Notes: generated from the letters alone by a model not told the origin. 64,000 nt of DNA from Natronomonas gomsonensis (GCF_013391635.1 NZ_JACAWU010000001.1:1302001-1366000); one strand, 5' to 3'. Shown: positions 17,736 to 26,876, counted from the stretch's first letter. Numbers and translations are program-made.

Positions 17736-19316
17736 TCACCGGACAGGGTCGCCGTGGGACTCCCGGAGTTCTACCTTGCGGATCTTGCCCGTGGATGTCT
17801 CGGGGAGGTCGTCGACGAACTCGACGACGGTCGGGCACTTGTAGTGTGCGAGGTTATCGCGGGCGAACTCGATGACCAGTTCCTCGGTGAGATCGGCGCC
17901 GCCGGCGGTCACGATGATCGCTTTGGGCGTCTCGCCCCACTTCTCGTGAGGGACGCCGATCACGGCGACGCGCTCGATGTCGGGGTGGTCGTAGAGGGCG
18001 TCCTCGACCTCGACGCTGGAGATGTTCTCACCGCCGCTGATGATGACGTCCTTCTTGCGGTCCTTGATCGAGATCATCCCGCGTTCGTCGATGCTGGCGA
18101 AGTCGCCGGTGTGGAACCACCCGTCGACGCGATCGTTGAACGCCTCGCGGGTCTGTTCGGGCTTGTTCCAGTAGTGGTCCATGACTTGGTTCCCCCGGAC
18201 GATGATCTCACCCATCGTCTCATCGTCGGGAGGGATGTCCTCACCGTCCTCGTCGACGACACGCAGTTCGGTCCCGAGCATGGCGTGGCCTTGGCGGGTC
18301 TTGATCTCGAAGCGACCCTCGCTCTCGATCCGGCGCGGCGAGTTGCTCGTCGTGACCAGTGGGCCGGTCTCGGTCAGCCCATAGACGTGCAAAATGTTCC
18401 AGCCGAGTTCGTCCTCGACTGTCCGGATGGTCGCCTCGGGCGGCGGGCTGGCAGCGGTGGCGATCCTGACCGGCTTCTCGCCTGTGGCGGCGACGTTGGT
18501 GTCCTGGTAGTGGTCGATGAGGCTATCCAGCACCGTCGGCGCACCACAGAGGTAGGTCACGTCGTGGTTTTGGATACGCTCGAAGGCGCCGGCAGCGTCG
18601 AAGGTCCGCTGACAGACGTGTTTCCCGCCGACGCCGGTGATGACGTAGGGATAGCCCCACCCGTTGACGTGGAACATCGGGAGCGTCCAGAGGTAGGCGT
18701 CGTCGTCGCTGATCTCGGTGTGGTGGGCGGTGATCAGTGCGTGGTAGTGTTCGGTACGGTGGGTCCGGACAACGCCCTTGGGGTTGCCGGTCGTCCCGCT
18801 CGTGTAGTTGATCGTCGCAGGGTCGTCCTCGGAGATGTCAGCGCGCTCGACCTCCTCGGGGTCGGCCCCCTCCAGGAGTGACTCGTAGTCGCGCCAGTCG
18901 CCGTCGACGCGGTCGGCCGGGTTGGCGACGAACGCCGTGGTGGGGACCTGGTCGCGGATCGCCTCGACCTTCTCGGCATACTCGTGGTCGGCGATGACCA
19001 CTTTGGCTCCACAGTCGTTGAGGATATACTCGTAGTCCTCGGGGATGAGCCGGTAGTTGAGCGGGGTCGAGATGGCCCCGAGGACGTTGATTGCGTACAG
19101 CGTCTCCAGAAACCAGTGTGTGTTCGGCGAGAGTAGCGCCACGCGGTCGCCCTCCTCGATGCCGAGATCCGAGAGCGCCGCCGCCGCGCGGTCGACCCGC
19201 TCGCCGAACTCGGCATAGGTGTACTCGGTGCCGTCGTGGGCGACGACGCCGACGGCGTCGCCGTAGACGTCGACACCTCTGTCGAGGAAATCGAGCGTCG
19301 TCATCTGTTGATGCAT
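17736..19316 (-). CDS. Acyl-CoA synthetase (AMP-forming, ANL superfamily)
   Basis: 526-aa ligase activating a carboxylic acid to its CoA thioester via an acyl-AMP. Core motifs: 'NYTSGTTGNPKGVVRTH' (ATP phosphate loop), 'HVYGLTETGP', 'GWFHTGDFASID', 'KDVIISGGENISSVEVE', and the C-terminal catalytic lysine in 'TSTGKIRKVELR'. Overall it is closest in style to medium-chain or fatty acyl-CoA ligases. A strong TATA-like element (minus TTTATATTT, near 19346) is 30 nt before ATG 19316. With the IclR gene, symporter and thiolase it suggests uptake and activation of an unknown acid. Confidence 0.88.
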   Translation of the reverse strand: MHQQMTTLDFLDRGVDVYGDAVGVVAHDGTEYTYAEFGERVDRAAAALSDLGIEEGDRVALLSPNTHWFLETLYAINVLGAISTPLNYRLIPEDYEYILNDCGAKVVIADHEYAEKVEAIRDQVPTTAFVANPADRVDGDWRDYESLLEGADPEEVERADISEDDPATINYTSGTTGNPKGVVRTHRTEHYHALITAHHTEISDDDAYLWTLPMFHVNGWGYPYVITGVGGKHVCQRTFDAAGAFERIQNHDVTYLCGAPTVLDSLIDHYQDTNVAATGEKPVRIATAASPPPEATIRTVEDELGWNILHVYGLTETGPLVTTSNSPRRIESEGRFEIKTRQGHAMLGTELRVVDEDGEDIPPDDETMGEIIVRGNQVMDHYWNKPEQTREAFNDRVDGWFHTGDFASIDERGMISIKDRKKDVIISGGENISSVEVEDALYDHPDIERVAVIGVPHEKWGETPKAIIVTAGGADLTEELVIEFARDNLAHYKCPTVVEFVDDLPETSTGKIRKVELRESHGDPVR

Positions 19317-19709
19317 AGCATGCCAAGGTGTAACTGTGAAATATAAAATTCTTTCTCCTCAACGGAGTCGAACACGGGACCGGGACTCGCAGGGTCCGCG
19401 GGTGCGGGCGGTTCCCGGCGCCGGCAGAACCGGTGGGCGAGCGGTACCCGGCAAGAACGGTCCCGGTGCCTCGACGTGAGGCGACTAGTCGAGGAACTGC
19501 ACCACCTTCGTCAGAGGTCCACGGGCGCCTCATAGGTGTCTGTACGACCGCGCGACCCGGCCCCAGCGTCCGAGTTCGTCGTGTACAGTCGGATTTTCAC
19601 CGGGTTCGAACCCAGAGCGGGTGGATACTGTTCGTTTTGCTAACATTGTGCGAGTTGGCTGGTAACAACAACCATAATGATTAAGGGGGTAAGGAGAAAA
19701 CACTAAATC
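19317..19709. other. Divergent intergenic region, ligase/uspA
   Basis: About 390 bp. It holds the promoter of the acyl-CoA ligase (near 19346, minus) and a TATA-like GATTAAG near 19680 that serves uspA. A palindromic GGGTTCGAACCC near 19605 resembles a T-loop but no acceptor or anticodon arms can be built around it. No gene is seen. Confidence 0.5.
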
Positions 19710-20141
19710 ATGCATACCGTCCTTCTGCCGGTTGACGAGAGCATAGACCGTGCAAAAAGAGTTGTCGACGTCGTCAAATCTCTGCCCGGGGATGAAAGCG
19801 AGGTTCAAGCAGTCGTACTCAACGTCTCCGAATCAGTGAAACAACCGTGGTTACAGGAGTTCGAGACGCTCGAACGGAGCGAACTCGACGACGCGGAGGT
19901 TCCCGAGAGTGTGATTACCGCTATCGAACTGCTCACCGAGTACGGCGTCGACACCGAGATGCGACTCGAAGAGGGTGACGTGACCGATCAGATAATCACC
20001 GTCGCTAACGACGTTAGCGCCGATCAGATCGTCATGTGTGGTCGAAAGAAGAGTGCCACCGGAAAGCTTCTCTTCGGAAGTATTGCACAGTCGGTGCTGC
20101 TCAACGCACAGCGACCGGTGACGATTTTGGTGAGCGATTAA
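19710..20141 (+). CDS. Universal stress protein, UspA family
   Basis: 143-aa single-domain UspA protein, cytosolic. It starts 'MHTVLLPVDESIDRAKRVVD' and ends with the ATP-binding signature 'MCGRKKSATGKLLFGSIAQSVLLNAQRPVTIL' in the segment from about 108 to 140 (G-2x-G-9x-G-S pattern). These proteins are small nucleotide-binding stress or signalling proteins; a specific role cannot be given. The start is fixed by a TATA-like box (GATTAAG) 29 nt upstream. An IS110-type remnant follows immediately. Confidence 0.9.
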   Translation: MHTVLLPVDESIDRAKRVVDVVKSLPGDESEVQAVVLNVSESVKQPWLQEFETLERSELDDAEVPESVITAIELLTEYGVDTEMRLEEGDVTDQIITVANDVSADQIVMCGRKKSATGKLLFGSIAQSVLLNAQRPVTILVSD

Positions 20142-20164
20142 CACCGACTACCGTGTCGAGCGAG

Positions 20165-20654
20165 CAACGAGTGAGCCGCTGTTTGCCGATCTGAGACGAC
20201 AGTTGTACACGCTAGACGTATCCGCCGATGGTGTAGAAGTCCGTGAATCTCGTTGGCGTACTTGGTACGGTGTTCAACCACCGTCTGTCACTTGCGCACT
20301 CGTGGGCGGGGTTCCCTGACGTTGTCCATCGGCGCGTGGCTTTCGGGAACCGAGTTCGACCGTACTATCAGGGTTAGCTCTTGGGTGCCGACACGATTGG
20401 TATTTCGTGTCGGAACAAGCGGGCTGAGTCAGTTCTTTCGGGTGAGCAACAGTCACAGCCAACTGTTCCGAAAGCGTATCTCGGATGTAGTCGTATTTGT
20501 TGGTCGCCTCGACTGCGGCTTGTACGCCAGCGTACCGCTGGGCGAGTTCGTCGAGGTTCGCGTTCTCGACGCGAACCCGTTCGACGACCTCTCCAGGTTT
20601 AACCGTCACTACCACCTGTGCGTGCTGTTTATCGACTTCAATCCCGAGGTACGT
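20165..20654 (-). pseudogene. IS110-family transposase remnant
   Basis: The minus strand encodes the start of a DEDD-type IS110 transposase: 'YLGIEVDKQHAQVVV', 'VRVENANLDELAQRYAG', 'VEATNKYDYIRDTLSE' and 'VTVAHPKEL'. Similarity then shifts to another frame ('NRVGTQELTLIVRSNSVPES'), meets an in-frame TGA, and resumes as 'TVVEHRTKYANEIHGLL'. So there is at least one frameshift and one nonsense change. The fragment is cut off next to the uspA stop, and the catalytic C-terminal half is missing. It is inactive and marks past transposition in the island. Confidence 0.8.
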
Positions 20655-21041
20655 AGTTTTTCTCCGGGACGCCAGTGCGTGATGCAGAGAGTCACCTATT
20701 TGGGCTTTTCCGGGTGCCGCCCGGCGCAGTATCCGGACTGTCACGCCCGTGACTCGGCTTCTTTCGCACACGGACCAGTCGGTACGACGCGCTCGCGATG
20801 GCATGGGATTCACGTCGGTCTCTCGCGCCCCGTGCTTACTTTCCGCTCCTACGAAGTGGCAGCGGTTCCATCGAGTCAGGACGGCCAAATCGTGGAGAGG
20901 CAATTCCTTGAAGGATGCCTCGATTCCCAGTCTCTGTTGCTGAACCATCGTATCGACTGATTCCGCAGAACTCAACGTTACGAGTCAACGAGCTTGAAGT
21001 AAACCCATGGTTATTAGTACTTGGACATATCTGGGTATGCT
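20655..21041. other. Non-coding stretch behind the IS110 remnant
   Basis: About 390 bp. The minus-strand frame open here continues into the transposase remnant but shows no recognisable domain; it may be the former left end of the element. A TATA-like box for the symporter operon lies at 21011-21018. Confidence 0.4.
21011..21018 (+). promoter_or_regulatory. TATA-like box of the symporter operon
   Basis: TTATTAGT centred 27 nt before ATG 21042, the standard haloarchaeal leaderless spacing. This favours 21042 over the upstream TTG at 21021 as the start of the small subunit. Confidence 0.6.
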
Positions 21042-21353
21042 ATGCGGACCCATGTGAAAGAAGCACTGTCAACATTAGGTGCTGTAATCGTAATCGTAGC
21101 GCTGGTACACGCAGGTATATGGTTCACCCTATTCGGAACACCCGATTTTAGTGTACTCGGGTTTCCGTTCCATTATTTCTGGTTCGTAGCAGGAGCGCCG
21201 TTCGGGATGTTCGTCGTCTACTGGACGTACTTCAAGTACATCACGCTACGGGTACAGACGGAAAAAGACGGGATGAAAGCTACTGGCAAAAAAGAGAGTG
21301 GCACGGGAGAACCGGCCGTAACCACCGACATTGGAGGTGATGTAGATGATTAA
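21042..21353 (+). CDS. Small membrane protein, probable symporter-associated subunit
   Basis: 103-aa protein with two transmembrane helices: about 8-30 ('ALSTLGAVIVIVALVHAGIW') and about 42-65 ('FHYFWFVAGAPFGMFVVYW'). A charged Lys/Glu/Thr tail follows. Size, topology and position directly before a sodium:solute symporter resemble the DUF4212-type small partners of SSS transporters, though I cannot confirm the family. The stop overlaps the symporter ATG by 8 nt, so the two are translationally coupled. Confidence 0.75.
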   Translation: MRTHVKEALSTLGAVIVIVALVHAGIWFTLFGTPDFSVLGFPFHYFWFVAGAPFGMFVVYWTYFKYITLRVQTEKDGMKATGKKESGTGEPAVTTDIGGDVDD

Positions 21354-23028
21354 AGCGGACCCACTGTCCACTGCTGGGGTATTGCAGGTTGGTTACGAGT
21401 TCCAGGAGGTCTTCGAAGAGTTGCTGATTCCGGTAATCCTGATCGGCTTGACCTTCGTCGCTTACTACGGAATCAGCTTGTATATGAAACGGAACATCCA
21501 GAATACGGATGATTACATGGTTGCCGGGCGGACGATCGGTCCGTTCATCAACGGAGCGGCGATCGCTGCATCCTGGGAGAGTCTGGCGACGTTTATGGGA
21601 GCTACCGCTCTCATACTCACGGTCCAGATGCCATTCATCGCGATGTGGACGAATTTCATGTTGTCGGTTCCGTTGGTCGTAATCCTCTACGGTCAGACGC
21701 TCCGACGACTCGGCTCGTATACGCCGGCGACGTTCTGTAAGAATCGGTACGGAGATAAGATGTCCGTGGTAATGGCGTTGCTCATCGTGTTCGTGATGTT
21801 GATGTACGCGCTCGGCCAGTTCATCGGGCTCGCACAGATCGTCGAGATCCTGTTCGGGTGGGATTACACCCTCTCTCTCATCGCCATCGCAATAGTGGTC
21901 GCTGGTTACGTCGTCATCGCCGGGATGTGGGGTGTCTCATACAACGCTGCTTTGCAGTTCTGGCTTATGTTCGCGGCCGCGTTCTTCCCGATGATGCTCA
22001 TCCTGAACCAGTTGGGGGCGACTGGCTGGTACTTCCCACCCCTTGGGTACGGGAACCTGACCGGCGAGATGACGAATTTCGCGCCCGACTTTTTTGATAT
22101 GACCTTCGATACCCGCTGGTACTTCGCGATGTTCCTGGCAATGGCACTCGGTCCGATCGGGATGCCCCATCTTGCCCAGCGTGTCCTCACGAGCCGGAAC
22201 GTCAAATCCGCTCAACGGACTGGCTTCTGGTTTATTATCCTGAATGGAATCCTTTTCGCGACCATCTATTCTGTTGCGTTTGCCGGTGTCATGTGGATCG
22301 AGACACAGGGTATTGCGATAGAGGAGGCTGATTACGACAAGATGATCTTCTATCTCAACTTCGCATTCAACAACGACGCGATAACGGGATTCGTCGTCGC
22401 CGGCGCGATCGCAGGCGGCCTCTCGACCGTGAGCGGACACATGCTCGCGATCAGTGCTGCCGTCGCGAACGACGTCATCGAAGCCTTCGAACTCGACATC
22501 ACCGAAGACCGCAAGACACAGTTCGGCTACGTCTCCGTCCTCGCGGCCGCGCTCATAATCGCTCTGATCGCTTTGAATCCACCCGCATTCCTCGTCGTCA
22601 GTATCCTGTGGGCGTTCGCCATCAGTGCTGCTGCGATTACGCCCGTCATCGTTCTCGGTGTCTGGTCGGCCCGCGTCAACCGGTACGGAGCGATTGCATC
22701 GAGCGTCGTCGGATTCTTCGTGATCCTCATTCTCTCACCCCACGTCTTTTCGGGTATCGACGCCGGAGGTGAGGGTCTGACCGCTGCCCTCGGTATTGAC
22801 GCGGTCATGATCGGCTTCCCGGTAGCGATCATCACGCTCGTCGTCGTTTCACTCCTCGCGGAGAAAATCAACGCCCTCGAAGTCGACCCTGCCGACAACA
22901 GGACACTCATCAATGAGATGCACGGCTATCCGGAGGACGGTACGGAGCGGTTCACCAGTGCAGCACCGCTCATCATCCTCGCCTTGCTGATGTTCCCGAT
23001 TCTCTACTGGGGAATCCAGCCCTGGTAA
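21346..23028 (+). CDS. Sodium:solute symporter family (SSS) transporter
   Basis: 560-aa integral membrane protein with about 13 helices, of the SSS/ActP-like type. Family features: 'TDDYMVAGRTIGPFINGAAIAASWESLATFMG' (helix 1-2 region), 'GGLSTVSGHMLAISAAVANDVIEAF' (the conserved Na2-site helix), and 'LGPIGMPHLAQRVLTSRN', which is ActP-like. It should import a carboxylate driven by sodium. Pairing with a CoA ligase, thiolase and IclR regulator fits an organic acid, but the substrate is not visible. It is the second gene of an operon starting at 21042. Confidence 0.88.
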   Translation: MIKADPLSTAGVLQVGYEFQEVFEELLIPVILIGLTFVAYYGISLYMKRNIQNTDDYMVAGRTIGPFINGAAIAASWESLATFMGATALILTVQMPFIAMWTNFMLSVPLVVILYGQTLRRLGSYTPATFCKNRYGDKMSVVMALLIVFVMLMYALGQFIGLAQIVEILFGWDYTLSLIAIAIVVAGYVVIAGMWGVSYNAALQFWLMFAAAFFPMMLILNQLGATGWYFPPLGYGNLTGEMTNFAPDFFDMTFDTRWYFAMFLAMALGPIGMPHLAQRVLTSRNVKSAQRTGFWFIILNGILFATIYSVAFAGVMWIETQGIAIEEADYDKMIFYLNFAFNNDAITGFVVAGAIAGGLSTVSGHMLAISAAVANDVIEAFELDITEDRKTQFGYVSVLAAALIIALIALNPPAFLVVSILWAFAISAAAITPVIVLGVWSARVNRYGAIASSVVGFFVILILSPHVFSGIDAGGEGLTAALGIDAVMIGFPVAIITLVVVSLLAEKINALEVDPADNRTLINEMHGYPEDGTERFTSAAPLIILALLMFPILYWGIQPW

Positions 23029-23046
23029 GCCGTCCATCTCTCAATT

Positions 23047-23220
23047 ATGCAAGTATACGGTACCCTTCGCGGCACGCTAATCTGGCTACTCCTCGGTCTG
23101 GGAACCGCGGCCATCGCTGCCTCACAGCAAAACCAGGTCACGGGCTTCATCGCCATCGGCTGGATCATGCTCGCTGTGTTTAGCTATCTCGAGTACAAGA
23201 ATGATCAGGCCCGCGGCTGA
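23047..23220 (+). CDS. Short two-helix membrane protein in the symporter operon
   Basis: 57-aa protein found by translating the gap after the symporter: 'MQVYGTLRGTLIWLLLGLG' begins it and 'YLEYKNDQARG' ends it. Two hydrophobic segments (about 9-25 and 33-48) are joined by a short polar turn. It starts 18 nt after the symporter stop on the same strand, so co-transcription is likely. No family is recognised; a small transporter accessory protein is the simplest idea. Confidence 0.6.
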   Translation: MQVYGTLRGTLIWLLLGLGTAAIAASQQNQVTGFIAIGWIMLAVFSYLEYKNDQARG

Positions 23221-23536
23221 CGAGCTCGTCAGTGTTGCCCAGCACGACGACGTCGATTACATCAGTGGCCGAAAGAAATCGTCAGCCAAGAGAATAATCG
23301 AAAATAAAAGCGGTTCTTGAAACGGCGAGAAGGTAGCGAAAGCGAACACGAGGACGGCTAGAATCGCAGCAGCAACCCGCTTCCACATATTCTGTACCGG
23401 TTCTACGGATACCCATACTCGAGGCAGTACACTTCGCCCTGTGTTTCGAATATTTTTATTCACCGGCCACTACATCAGGACTGGCCAGTAGATATATATA
23501 TTTGGAGATTCCCATACGCACGTTGGAGTGAACGAC
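23221..23536. other. Intergenic region upstream of the flavoprotein
   Basis: About 315 bp, AT-rich. A 68-codon minus-strand frame (23257-23463) with one hydrophobic stretch is open but has no other support. A strong TATA-like run (TATATATATTT, about 23492-23502) precedes the flavoprotein start. Confidence 0.45.
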
Positions 23537-24916
23537 ATGAATTCGACCATCATTATCGGCGGTGATGCGGCAGGATTGAGTGCAGCGAGCAAACTCAAGC
23601 GTGAAGACCCGGACCACGAAGTGATCGTCCTCGAACGTGGCGAGTGGGTTTCCTACGGGGCCTGCGGACTCCCGTACTACGTGAAAGGTGATATCGACAG
23701 TCTGGAAGATCTGGTCGTCATGGAAGCTGAGGAGTTCAGAAACGAACGCGACATCGACCTGCGGACCGATACCGAAGCGACCGCGATCGACGCCGATGAC
23801 CGAACCGTTACCGCCGAATCGAACGGTGAAACGTTCGAACTTCCCTACGATAATCTCTTGATCGCGACGGGTGCTGGTGCGCTCACACCCCCGATCGAGG
23901 GAATCGACCTTACCGGCGTGTTCACGTTACAGTCAATGACTGCCGGACGGCAGATCAAACAGGTCCTCGAGGATGGACTCGAACACGACGGAGAACGAAT
24001 CGAACCGGAGGCCGTCGGGATTGTCGGTGGCGGCTATATCGGCGTCGAGATGGCAGAAGCGTTCCACGAACGAGGGCTCGACGTCCACCTCTTCGAGATG
24101 CTGCCACACGTCTTGAATCCGTTCGGAGAACCGACCGCGCGCGTCGTCGAGGACCACCTGCGTGAAAAGGGTGTTACCGTTCATCTCGAGACGCCCGTAG
24201 AAGCGTTCCAGGGACGAAACGGACGGGTTGTCGGCGTGGCCACGCCTGAAAACACCGTTACGGTCGATTTCGCCCTCATGGGTGCAGGGGTCCATCCACG
24301 GACTGAACTCGCAGAAGAGGCCGGCGTCGAACTCGGGCAGTCCGGAGCGATTGCCACCGATAGATACGGGGAGACGAATCTGGACGACGTCTATGCAGCG
24401 GGCGACTGCGCGGAGGGGACTCACGTCGTCACCGGCGAGCCGGATCACGTTCCGCTCGCGCTAACCGCCAATAGACACGGACGGGCGATCGGAGCGTCAC
24501 TTGCCGGGAACCGAACACGAACCGGCCCGATCGCGGGGACGGCCGTCCTGAAAGCGTTCGACCTCGAAGTGGCCAGAACCGGAATCGTCGATCCGGAACG
24601 TGCGGCCGAAGCTGGATTCGACCCGGTACAGAAAACGCTGGAGTTGCCCTCGCGCGCACACTACTATCCGGGTGGTTCGGAACTCACAGTAACCCTCGTC
24701 GCCGACAAAAATAGTGGTCGTCTCCTTGGAGCGAGTATGGTCGGCGAGGAAGGTGTGGCCCAGCGGATCAACTCCGTTGCCGCGGCGCTCCACACCGAAG
24801 TTACCGTCGGAGAACTGGAACAGTTCGACTTTGCGTACGCACCGGCGTACAGTCCGACCTGGGATCCAGTGTTAACCAGTGCGAAGGTCCTCAACGGTAC
24901 GATCGATTCCAATTGA
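23537..24916 (+). CDS. FAD/NAD(P)-dependent oxidoreductase, CoA-disulfide reductase-like
   Basis: 459-aa pyridine-nucleotide disulfide oxidoreductase. FAD loop 'IIIGGDAAGLSAASKL', single redox cysteine in 'YGACGLPYYVKG' (as in CoA-disulfide reductases and NADH oxidases), NAD loop 'VGIVGGGYIGVEMAEAF', FAD motif 'DDVYAAGDCAEG', and dimer domain ending 'FDFAYAPAYSPTWDPVL'. It likely keeps CoA or another low-molecular thiol reduced. ATG 23537 has GGAGTG nine bases upstream. GTG 23528 is an alternative that fits a leaderless start from the TATA run 30 nt earlier. A deletion-broken paralogue lies at 27084-27423. Confidence 0.87.
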   Translation: MNSTIIIGGDAAGLSAASKLKREDPDHEVIVLERGEWVSYGACGLPYYVKGDIDSLEDLVVMEAEEFRNERDIDLRTDTEATAIDADDRTVTAESNGETFELPYDNLLIATGAGALTPPIEGIDLTGVFTLQSMTAGRQIKQVLEDGLEHDGERIEPEAVGIVGGGYIGVEMAEAFHERGLDVHLFEMLPHVLNPFGEPTARVVEDHLREKGVTVHLETPVEAFQGRNGRVVGVATPENTVTVDFALMGAGVHPRTELAEEAGVELGQSGAIATDRYGETNLDDVYAAGDCAEGTHVVTGEPDHVPLALTANRHGRAIGASLAGNRTRTGPIAGTAVLKAFDLEVARTGIVDPERAAEAGFDPVQKTLELPSRAHYYPGGSELTVTLVADKNSGRLLGASMVGEEGVAQRINSVAAALHTEVTVGELEQFDFAYAPAYSPTWDPVLTSAKVLNGTIDSN

Positions 24917-25218
24917 AATCTCGATGAAAGCCCGATAGCCGAACGAATCATCCCTCGGATCGGTAGTTGAATGCTGCCGCGTTTTGAGTTACTAACGTCC
25001 CGTAGAAATCGAGATATCGAGTAACCGTTTTGGGTTGAAAACACACCGAGAACGCTAGTGGTTGGCCATCCCCGTGAATCGTGCCGTAGCTTCGACTCGA
25101 CCGGCAGGGAGAATGCCACCAGCAATCCACGTTGACCTCTCGGTTGCGACGACCAGAGTCAGGTTCTGACGGTTCTGCGACCAAACTTTTAATATCAATG
25201 GTTGACGATTTATACGAG
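24917..25218. other. Intergenic region upstream of the thiolase
   Basis: About 300 bp without a supported gene. It ends in the thiolase promoter (CTTTTAATA, 25186-25194). An ATG at 25198, in frame with the thiolase, falls too close to the TATA element to be the leaderless start. Confidence 0.45.
25186..25194 (+). promoter_or_regulatory. TATA-like box of the thiolase operon
   Basis: CTTTTAATA centred 29 nt before ATG 25219, and only 8 nt before ATG 25198. It supports 25219 as the leaderless start. Confidence 0.6.
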
Positions 25219-26385
25219 ATGCCCACCGCTCATCTCATCGCAGTCGGTGCCTCACCGCTGGGTAGGACGGACCTGCCTGGGCGTGACTTGTTCTCGAGGG
25301 CACTGGCCGAGGCGTTCGAGGAATTGCCAGATCCGGCCGATGTCGTCGACGGACTGTACGTCGGCGCCCAGTCCGAACGGTACGAGAACCAGATCATGCA
25401 GGGAACACTCATGGCCGAATGGGCCGGCCTGCGGAACGTCCCCGCAGAGCGTGTCGAGGCGTGTGCGGCCGCTGGCGCGCTCGCGCTCAAGAACGCAGTA
25501 CGGGACGTTCGTGCGGGCGTCCACGACGCAGTGTTGGCCTGTGGCGTCGAAAAAATGACCGCCGGCGGGACTGAAGGTGCTACGAACGCGCTCGGTGCCG
25601 CCTTCGAGCGGGCCTTAGAACAGCGGTCCGGGATCACCGCACCCGCCACGTACGCCCTGCTCGCGCGGCGATACCTTCACGAAACCGACGCGACGGAACG
25701 AGACCTTGCCAGGATCGCCGTGAAGAACCACCGGAACGCGGCGTCCAATCCCCGGGCGATGTTCCAGGAGGCGGTTGATATCGAGACCGTGATGGACGCG
25801 GCCGACGTCGCCCCGCCGTTGAAGCTGTACGATTGTGCGCCGGTTACCGACGGTGCCGCGGCCGTGGTCGTCGCGAACGACGAGGTCGCGAACGATTTAC
25901 TAGACCGTGAGGATGCGGTCCGGGTGACGGGCGTCGGCTCGGCGGCCAATAACCTTGCCGTCGCCGAACGGGATCTCACGTACGTCGAGGGTGCGAACGT
26001 CGCTGCCACGACCGCCTACGAGGAGGCCGGTGTCGATGCGTCTGACATCGATGTCGCGGAAGTCCACGACGCTTTCACCGTCTGTGAAGCACTCCTGGCC
26101 GAAGCCGCAGAGTTCGCCCCCAAGGGTCGCGGCATCGAGACCGTCGAGGACCCAAGCGACCGGTCGGCGGGCTGGACTGACGTCCAGATCAACACCAGCG
26201 GCGGACTGAAAGCCCGTGGGCACCCGATCGGGGCGACCGGGCTGTTGCAGGCGGTCGAGGCCTACGAACAGCTCACCGGACAAGCCGGCGATCGTCAGGT
26301 GTCCGACGCCGACACCGCGCTACTCATCAACGAAGGTGGCGTCGCTGACGCCCACACCGTTGCCCACGTCCTGACCAACCAATGA
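25219..26385 (+). CDS. Thiolase family protein (acetyl-CoA acetyltransferase-like)
   Basis: 388-aa thiolase-superfamily enzyme. The cysteine region is 'ERVEACAAAGALALKNA' (nucleophilic Cys), followed by 'DAVLACGVEKMT'. The catalytic His is in 'EVHDAFTVCE' and the C-terminal 'NTSGGLKARGHPIGATG' carries the conserved HP and Gly loop. It resembles archaeal thiolases and SCP2-type thiolases that act with a DUF35 partner. It would cleave or form a beta-ketoacyl-CoA. The next gene (DUF35) overlaps by 4 nt, a pairing seen throughout archaea. Confidence 0.88.
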   Translation: MPTAHLIAVGASPLGRTDLPGRDLFSRALAEAFEELPDPADVVDGLYVGAQSERYENQIMQGTLMAEWAGLRNVPAERVEACAAAGALALKNAVRDVRAGVHDAVLACGVEKMTAGGTEGATNALGAAFERALEQRSGITAPATYALLARRYLHETDATERDLARIAVKNHRNAASNPRAMFQEAVDIETVMDAADVAPPLKLYDCAPVTDGAAAVVVANDEVANDLLDREDAVRVTGVGSAANNLAVAERDLTYVEGANVAATTAYEEAGVDASDIDVAEVHDAFTVCEALLAEAAEFAPKGRGIETVEDPSDRSAGWTDVQINTSGGLKARGHPIGATGLLQAVEAYEQLTGQAGDRQVSDADTALLINEGGVADAHTVAHVLTNQ

Positions 26386-26876
26386 CCGAGGAAAGTGATT
26401 CACCCATGACAGACACCGATTCCCCGACGACTGGACCGCTCGTACCGGAAGACATCACCGCCGACTCGCCGTTCACGCTGCCCGGCTTCTTCGACGCGTT
26501 AGCGGAGGGCCGGCTGGTGGGCGCGCGCTGTACGGAGTGTGACAGACACCTGCTGCCGCCCCGCCCAGCCTGTTACGGCTGCGGCAGCCGGGCAGTCACC
26601 CTCGAGGAACAGCCCCGGACCGGCGAGGTGATCTCGTACACGTCGGTCAACCGCCCCCCGTCTGCGTTCGCCCACTTGGCGCCGATCACCGTCGCGGTGG
26701 TCGAACTCGACTCCTCGGCTCGACTCACCGGTCGCGTCGACGCCCCGCTCGCGGACGTCACCATTGGCGACCGCGTCGAACTCCAAGTTCGTGATTCCGA
26801 GACGGTCGGTATCGACTCGGACTTCGACCTGTCCTACGAGGAGGAGTGGCCGGTCCACGTCTTCGAACTGGTCTGA
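26382..26876 (+). CDS. Zn-ribbon OB-fold protein (DUF35 family), thiolase partner
   Basis: 164-aa protein. A disordered Thr/Asp/Pro-rich N-terminus (1-35) is followed by an acyl-CoA-associated helix, a rubredoxin-like zinc ribbon (CTECDRH and CYGCGS), and an OB fold ('GEVISYTSVNRPP', 'PITVAVVELD'). In archaea DUF35 proteins bridge thiolase and HMG-CoA synthase or assist other thiolases by passing acyl-CoA. The ATG overlaps the thiolase stop (ATGA), so the two are translationally coupled and likely form a complex. Confidence 0.87.
   Translation: MTEESDSPMTDTDSPTTGPLVPEDITADSPFTLPGFFDALAEGRLVGARCTECDRHLLPPRPACYGCGSRAVTLEEQPRTGEVISYTSVNRPPSAFAHLAPITVAVVELDSSARLTGRVDAPLADVTIGDRVELQVRDSETVGIDSDFDLSYEEEWPVHVFELV

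Noticed and set aside
19600..19620. Possible tRNA T-loop near GGGTTCGAACCC
   Set aside because: A simple palindrome; no acceptor, D or anticodon arms can be placed around it.
23257..23463. 68-codon minus-strand frame with a hydrophobic segment
   Set aside because: No ribosome site, no conserved motif, and it opposes the flow of the operon; kept only as a note in the intergenic entry.
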